From assembly GCA_027625915.1 (NCBI GenBank), contig JANTQA010000063.1:4359501-4423500 (forward strand): 64,000 bases of DNA, written 5' to 3'. Under the pieces are notes generated by a model that saw only the letters and a list, made by a program, of their open reading frames with translations, searched no databases and was not told the origin of the DNA. Every line of letters starts with the position of its first letter. Position 1 is the first letter of the stretch. Both the position numbers and the translations under genes were made by a program. Origin of the DNA: Anaeramoeba flamelloides. Lineage: Eukaryota; Metamonada; Anaeramoebidae. Of the stretch, positions 58,001 to 64,000 are shown one piece after another.

Positions 58001-59238
58001 AACAATTAACTTTAAATAATAATCCATTATATTAAATTCAATCGAAAAAACAAATACAATTTAAATCTACTTTCATATCGAAAATATTATTGTGGTTTTG
58101 GAGATCGTAAAAATTGTCAATTCTGTAACAAATTTTTAATAATTGATCAATCAAAAGAAAACCCCTTCAAAAGATAGTATTCATTAAACTGTTATTGTGT
58201 TGAATCTTCCATTTTGCCCTTATTTATTTATTTTTTATTTTATTATTTGTACTTTACTTTGAATTTTCAGTAATATTTCCCAATTAAAAATCCTATTGGT
58301 CTTTTTTTCCTCTATTTTACTTTTTTTCCCCAAATTGTATTCTTTTCACAAAATGAGAAGCCAAAGTTCATACTTTTTTTCCCTAACGTTTATCTATTTT
58401 TCCCATAACTTTAAAAAATGTCGATTTGTTTTAGAATTATTTCATTTGTTAAAAATGTTTTTTTACAGTATGGTTTGATATCACTTTTCAAACTTTGTTA
58501 CCAATTCTATTCCAGTGTTTAGAATTCACTCATTATTTCCGAAAAGATTTACATTTTTGTTGTTCAAAATACCATTAATTTGTTTTAAATAATGAATTAT
58601 TATTTTTTACTTTTTCTCAATGTTCCTTATTAAAACATAATTTAATTGAAAAATTCAAAAAAATAATTCAAAAAACAAGAAAAGTTGAAAAAGTAACAAA
58701 CTGTTTTGGGGAAATTTCAAAACATATTTTTGTTTTAGCACACTTTTTCTTTATTATTATTCATTCCAAACTACTTTTGAGTAATTTGTTTTTTCATTTG
58801 AGATTTATCTTTTTTTTGGGTTAGTGGGAAAAAGGGGAATAAATTTTCTTTTTAGCTTCGATTTAGAACGATGAACAACTTTCACTTTTTTCAAAAATCA
58901 GACACGAAGTGCTTGAAGTGTTTGTTGTCTTGTTTTTTTTTTGTTTCTCGATCTTTTTTAATGAATTTCTTACCTTTTCAAGTAAAAAAACTTGTGAATT
59001 ATCCTTTTAAGGTTGAAGGATTAAAGAAAAAGGAAAAAAACAATTTGTGGTCATTTAAAAAAGTTTAATCAGCTATATTTCAAACATACAACTCAACTAT
59101 TTTCAGTTGATTGTCTAATATTTTACCAAGCTTAAGTTCTACTCTTATATCGCACAAGGACAACTAATTTGTGATTTTTAAGCAAAACACAATGGGTTTA
59201 TTCCAAAATCTTTCATTTTTTAACATTTATTTTTCTGT
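55091..59238. other. 4.1 kb AT-rich spacer between divergent genes
   Basis: The F-BAR gene (minus) and RGG gene (plus) diverge from here, so both promoters should lie inside, but I cannot call them. It contains a run of 12 G (55604-55615), a family D element (57921-58390) and homopolymers. No gene is supported; frames at 58296 and 58871 are Phe/Lys-rich and unrecognised. Confidence 0.6.
57921..58390 (+). mobile_element. Long-TIR non-autonomous element, family D, copy 3
   Basis: The left arm has AGGAAAAAAAGTTAAAGACT and TTACTGAAAACGAAAAGTAA; the right arm has TACTTTACTTTGAATTTTCA, CCAATTAAAAATCCTATTGG and TCTTTTTTTCC. The interior AATAATTGATCAATCAAAAG matches copy 1. Confidence 0.7.
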
Positions 59239-60529
59239 ATGACACAAAACAACCTCAGACGAAGTTCTTCGCATACAGTTGTTAATAGCTTTGGGTTGAA
59301 TTTAAAGTCGCCTGTTCGTGGAAGGAATTCCTTATTTACCTCAAACCAAGGCGGGGCGCTTTTTAAGCGTGATCAATTGTTTAATAGAGGCGGAAATGAA
59401 AGAGGAAGGGGAAGAGGGAGAGGGAGAGGAAGTATAAGAGGAAGAGGACGATTTCAAGTTTCTCCAAGAACGCGTTTTAAAACAAACATAAACAAAACTG
59501 TTCAAAATAAAAACCAAACAAGCACTAACCCACAAACAGACACCACCCTACAAACAAGCAATAAAACCCAAACAAAGGAAATCCCAAAACAAACAACCCA
59601 AAATCACAACATGACCGAAAACCAAAAACAAAACCAAAATTCACAACAAGACCTAAACCAAAGCCTCAACATAACAAAACAAAATCAAAACAGCAACACA
59701 AGCCAAACACAAAACCAAAATGTGCAGCAACCAAATAATCAGATTTGCTCAGAAGAACAAGACTTAAAAAGAAAACAAAGACTACAAGAAAAGTTTAAAA
59801 GAGAAGAGCAAGAAAAAAAAAGACTTGAGGAACAAAGAAAAAAAGATGAATTAAAAAAAAAGCGAAAAGACCAACTGAAACAGAAGCTCGAAAAAATCAA
59901 ATCAAGAAAAAACTCGGTAAAAAAGTTTTCTTTTGTTTTTTATTAAAAGGATTTATTTAAAAACTTTATTTATTCTTAATTTGTTTTTCTTCAAATGTTT
60001 TCAATACACTTCAGCTTTAAAATTACAAAAGAACTCAAAAACAAAAACTAAATGTAAAAACAAAAAATAATATTTAAAAAACAAATAACAAATACAAAAA
60101 TCTCTTTTCAAAATAATAATAATAATAAAAAAAAAAAAAAAAAAAAAAACACTTTAAAATTACAAAATGAAAAATAGAGATACAACAGCTCAACAATTTC
60201 AAGAACAAAAATGAACCGCGATCTTGTTGCTGAAAGGATGGAACAAAGATCCAGGAAAAGATTTGAGATCCAATCGCAATCCAGTCCAAATATATTTTTT
60301 GATCCAAACAAAAATATTGAAATCCAGCTTACAAAACAAAACACCGATCCTGAAAACCGACCAAAACTGCCACCCCGAAAAAATTCTCTGCATACTAACC
60401 AAAATTTCAATGAAGATCTCAATATCACTAAAAAATCATCCAAATTTGGTAGAAATCTCAAAAGGAGTGGATCAGTAAGAAACCAGAAACGTGATTGGAA
60501 GCGTTACCAAACCACTGAAAAAGAAATGT
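59239..60529 (+). CDS. RGG-box, Asn/Gln-rich protein (probable RNA-binding), 3' end unresolved
   Basis: Exon 1 (59239-59916) starts with an ATG and encodes 226 residues. These are a Ser/Arg-rich N-terminus (MTQNNLRRSSSHTV), an Arg-Gly tract (GNERGRGRGRGRGSIRGRG, about residues 52-72), an Asn/Gln/Thr-rich low-complexity region, and a basic helical coiled coil (EEQEKKRLEEQRKKDELKKK) to the donor. Exon 2 (60178-60529) joins in phase 0 from an AATAG acceptor. It adds 117 residues with ERMEQRSRKRF and a proline motif RPKLPPRKNS that could bind an SH3 domain, ending at a GTAAGT donor in phase 1. RGG boxes bind RNA and drive condensates; no folded RNA-binding domain is visible so far. Where the gene ends is unclear: the only in-phase downstream candidate (60701-60864) overlaps a repeat. 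If the donor is ignored, a stop follows at 60585. Confidence 0.75.
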
Positions 60530-60764
60530 GTAAGTTATATTTTTCTTACGGTTGTGAGAGGAATTATTATCCTTTTATTTTTTAAAATTCCATAAAAGAA
60601 TTTTTCTTTTTTTTTGTCAATATTCTCATTTTTTGAACCTATTTTCCAATAATTTTTCAGTTTTGACTTGAACCATCTCATTTTTGTTTTTTAATTCAAG
60701 ACCTCATTACATTTGTAACAAAAAATAAAATTGAAAATTTTGAGCTTGCAAAATATAGATATTT

Positions 60765-61505
60765 AAGGATGTACGTTCCAAACGAATTCTTCAGACACAT
60801 TACAAATTTTGACATTTCATTTTGGTTCAAGTATTTACGATCTTTTTTCCACAGATTAAAATAATACTCTTATTATCCAATTAATAAATGAAAATTTTTC
60901 TTTCAATTTCCAAAATGTATATTAATTATTACTACAACAATCAAATTGATAGAGTAAAAATTTTGTATTTGAGTAAACCCCGAAGTTTAATTTATTGTCT
61001 AAAAATATCATTTCTAAATGATGTTGGAAAGATCTTTTGTTTTGCTTCAACTTATAAACTTAAAAAATATTTTGGAATGTGAACTAAAAATTTTCATTTT
61101 TTAATTGGAAAATAATAGTATTTTTTTTAGTTTACTGTTCTTTTGTAAATTCATTTTGTAAATACCCACAATACCACAAATTCGTAATGAAGAGTGTTAT
61201 TGATTTCAAGGGGAAAATTATTGAATTTTACAGAGTTATCAGTACCAAAGTACGTACAACCAACTTTAATGAAAAACTAATTGCATTAATATCTTCTTAG
61301 ATGTATTTCTAAGGGATTGGTAAGTAAGGTTTTCAAGTAGAACAAAAAAAAACCCCCAAATAAACACCTTTTTTCGAAAAAAATAATTTATTTTAATCTG
61401 TGGAGAAAAGATTGTAAATACTTGAGCCAAAATGAAAGGACAAAATTTATAATGTATCTGAAGAATTCATTTGGAACGTATATCCTTAATTATCATATTT
61501 AATCA
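60765..61505. repeat. Inverted repeat pair (arms about 115 bp) enclosing a MITE
   Basis: The left arm (60765-60875) and right arm (61385-61500, inverted) share GTTCCAAACGAATTCTTCAG-like sequence and TTCCACAGATTAAAATAA with about 85% identity by eye. Both arms keep an open frame in the same phase (YVPNEFFR..SFW.KYL), ending at the same TAA. Confidence 0.7.
60859..61128. mobile_element. MITE with TATTTTCCAATTAA ends, copy 2, nested
   Basis: The left end is ACTCTTATTATCCAATTAAT and the right end, inverted, TTAATTGGAAAATAATAGTA. About 270 bp, with the same ends as 33905-34165. It lies between the arms of the larger inverted repeat. Confidence 0.65.
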
Positions 61506-61509
61506 TTAT

Positions 61510-61680
61510 TAAAAATGTTTACTGTTGTTAAAATAACCCATGCAGACTTGATTAATTCGTGTTTCTAAAAAAAAAACCCGTGCTTCTTTTTTCTAGAAGG
61601 CACACAGATTAAATGATCAAAGAAACAGATAATAAACCCTGACCAAATAATATGATACTGGTTTCTTAAAGTTCTATTAT
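61510..61680 (-). repeat. Dispersed repeat, family E, copy 3
   Basis: Read in reverse it contains TTCTTTGATCATTTAATCTG, CCTTCTAGAAAAAAGAAGCA and GGGTTATTTTAACAACAG, matching 33590-33740 and 3360-3490 in order. Confidence 0.6.
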
Positions 61681-61774
61681 TAAAAATTGAAATTCTAAAA
61701 ATGAAAGATCAAATGTGAAAATTTTTCTCAACAAATGGAGACACATTTAAAACACTTTTTTCATAATAAAAAAA

Positions 61775-62340
61775 AAAAGCATTAACAATTTGGGGAAAAA
61801 AGTGAGAATATTATGGAAAAAGAGTGAAACGGGAAAAAAAGTTAAACACGATTTTTAATTGAGAACCTGAAAACCAAAAACTCAGATCAATTAATAAAAA
61901 AAAAAATAAATTTGGATAAATGCATGGAGATCTTAATTTATCTCGAAAATTGTAAAAACTCTATTTTTAACAACATTCCATATATTCATACTTGTGTAAC
62001 AGTTTTTATAATACTATCTTTGAGAAAGGGGTTTTCTTTTTATTTCATTCAATTATTAAAAATTTGTTGAAAAAATAGACTATTTTTGAGATATCTTTCA
62101 AAACAAATGCTCATACTATTTCGATAAAAAAAGGAGATTAAAAGTTGTAGTATGTTGGTTTGATTGGTAATAATAGATAAATGAACCATTCTCTCAAGTT
62201 AATTTTATGGTTTCTTCAATTAATTAATTTTACTTTTCATTTTCTTTTTCAGGTTCTATTAATGTTTCCAATTAAAAATCATGTTGAAATTTTTTTTCCC
62301 GTTTCACTCTTTTTCCTGTTTCACTTTTTTTTCCCAAATG
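61775..62340 (-). mobile_element. Long-TIR non-autonomous element, family D, copy 4
   Basis: The left end is AACAATTTGGGGAAAAAAGT, followed by GAAACGGGAAAAAAAGTTAA and ACACGATTTTTAATTG. The right end is the inverse: CAATTAAAAATCATGTTGAA, TTTCCCGTTTCACTCTTTTT and TTTTTTTTCCCAAATG. The interior AAAATAGACTATTTTTGAGA matches copies 1 and 2. This is the clearest copy for its ends, at 566 bp. Confidence 0.8.
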
Positions 62341-63642
62341 CTAAATTTCAAAAAAATTGAAAAAACTATGAAAAATATCCACAAAAAATTTGATTCCTAA
62401 TTCATAATTTTCAAAAAACGTCAAGGAGTCTACCTTCAAAATTGATTTGAACATAGATATACCACTGATTACTCAATTAGATGCTGTATTGGGACAAGAA
62501 GGAAAAAAAGCACGGCTTTTATTTTCAAACACGGGGTTTAGGCTCTGAACGGACTTTTTTGATCACTGTATTTATAAATAAATAAACATTGAATTCCTCA
62601 AAATTTTTACAACTAGTGTATTTCTGCTTCTAAATGCTGATGAGACTCTAACCAAAAGAAGAATAATAAAAATTTTCACTTTAATGTTTTGTTTTTTCAT
62701 TTACTTTGAATCTTTATTTCAAAAGATCAATTTCACTTTTGATAGCCTATTTTCACCCACATAAGCTTCTTATATAGTGTTGATGATCATTGATTCTGTT
62801 TTGTTTTTTAACCCCGAATGATACATGTACAACACTAACAAGAAGAAAAAAAAAAAGATCAACACATGAATTGTTTTTCCCATTTTATATTAAAATACCA
62901 GGAATGATGATGATGGTGGTGATTACAAACCAAACATGTAGTCTGTGTTGTCGTAGAGTGCATACCTTTTCTGTTTTGTTTTGACGATCTGTTGGTTTCC
63001 AGAATAAACTGAAAACTCTAGTAAATCTACGTAAAAAATAAGAAAAAAACATTTATTCCAGATTAAATCAATAAATAATTCTTTAATATTTAAAGTAGCT
63101 GATTGTAAACTGTTTTACGATTATTACAGCCTCATTTAAAAATGAAAAAACCTTATTTTATTCAAAAATATTTCTTAAATCAAATTTTTTTCAAATAAGA
63201 AAATCTTTTATCTTGGGTCTATTTATCTCTTTTTATACGATAATAAATTAATTTTTATTTTTAAAAAAAAAATTCAAAAAAAAAGGTAAAAATTTTTGAA
63301 ATAACATTTCTAAAATTGCAACTGTATTTAAGGATTATCAGAATTTTATGCTCGGTGGATACTATTTTTAAGTGTAGAAACATATTTATGGGCTTAAAAG
63401 AAACTCGATCTTATAGATCTTGCTAACTATAAAATTTAGGGTGTTTTTTGGAAAATTTTGAGTTTGGCAAATCCATTTTTAGGTTGAATTTAACATCTTT
63501 GTTATTTTCTCTTGACAAATCTTGATAGTATTCTTGAAAAAATAAAGAATTCCTTGCTTTCTTCTCTGGTGTCTCTAAATTGGTTTTTTTGATACTGAAA
63601 AAAATTTTTTGGGTTAATTTTGTTTCGTTGGGTATTTATAAG

Positions 63643-64000
63643 CTAAGTGCATTGATTAGGTTTCTGGACTTTTTTTTTTTTTTTCGATCTTTGGGATCTT
63701 GAAACCCATTCTATTTCCTTTACTTTTTTTTTTGAGAGTTTTGTTAGGGGTAGTTGAGTAATTCTCCCAGCAAAGTAACAATACCTCGAAATCAACTGAT
63801 CGGGTTGTTTAACATTAGGTGGTGGTTTGAGAAACTTAATAAGCATTCCTTTAGACAGTGCCTTTAATATTTTTTACTTTTGTAATGCTATCTCAACCAC
63901 AAACTTGATGAATTGGTAAAATAGAGAAATTTTAGTCTTTAATGGTAATTGCTTCGATCTTTTTGTGTTGGGAAATGGGATTTTAATTGTTGTTTCTATA
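63643..64000 (-). CDS. Doubtful coding fragment at the right edge
   Basis: On the minus strand 64000-63880 is open from the window edge (IKIPFPNTKRSKQLPLKTKI, then a helix FYQFIKFVVEIALQK). It meets a TAA and continues in the same frame as KILKALSKGMLIKFLKPPPN and YCYFAGRITQLPLTK up to a GTAAAG donor. This could be two exons of a helical protein with an unrecognised junction, or chance. I recognise no family. Confidence 0.25.

Larger units (their letters stand above)
60530..63642. other. Repeat-rich region downstream of the RGG gene
   Basis: It holds nested inverted repeats (60765-61505), a family E copy, a family D element within another repeat (61670-62580) and a possible fragment of the palindromic family C (62945-63080, with GTCGTAGAGTGCA and TTTCCAGAATAAACTGAAAA). 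No complete gene is supported. Confidence 0.55.

Overview
The window is about 80% A+T, with long A and T homopolymers, GT-AG introns and Asn/Lys-rich low-complexity proteins. It is nuclear DNA of a unicellular eukaryote. Composition, gene content (V-ATPase B, ESCRT-III Snf7, F-BAR/SH3, an ankyrin protein with 'ALHxLC' repeats) and intron style resemble Anaeramoeba-type metamonads, and dictyostelids less closely. The lineage is an inference from general resemblance. Well-supported genes end in TAA or TAG, which fits the standard code. I called no promoters, tRNAs, rRNAs, CRISPR arrays or origins.

Genes from left to right: the 5' end of V-ATPase subunit B (minus, runs off the left edge); Snf7/CHMP4 (minus, multi-exon, one intron of 2.9 kb); a KA1-containing pseudokinase (plus); a single-pass surface protein with repeated beta-type modules, a cadherin-like domain and an in-frame amber codon (minus); guanylate kinase with an N-terminal hydrophobic segment (plus); a coiled-coil protein (minus); a long ankyrin-repeat protein (minus); a small orphan exon at 48.4-48.8 kb (minus), with a decayed copy at 37.4-38.2 kb; an F-BAR protein with two SH3 domains whose exons span a 3.5 kb intron (minus); an RGG-box protein (plus); and a doubtful coding fragment at the right edge. 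Several genes act on membranes: V-ATPase in organelle acidification, ESCRT-III in membrane scission, F-BAR/SH3 in membrane curvature and actin, KA1 in membrane association. This is a shared theme only; nothing shows co-regulation.

The rest is AT-rich spacer dense with small inverted-repeat DNA elements. I recognise, by eye, at least seven repeat groups: a 220-235 bp MITE (three copies, two flanking guanylate kinase); a Tc1/mariner-type MITE with CAGTCAG ends (two copies); a 0.44-0.56 kb long-terminal-inverted-repeat element (four copies); mosaic palindromic arrays (five main copies); a decayed Tc1/mariner element with recognisable transposase fragments; a 265 bp MITE with 57 bp arms; and nested inverted repeats near 61 kb. 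One four-copy-family insertion at 61.8-62.3 kb has a candidate unfilled relative at 46.8-47.2 kb.

Two gene models (Snf7 exon 1 to 2 and guanylate kinase exon 1 to 2) do not join in frame as written. Both joints lie next to A-homopolymers, so base-count errors or unseen micro-exons are possible.
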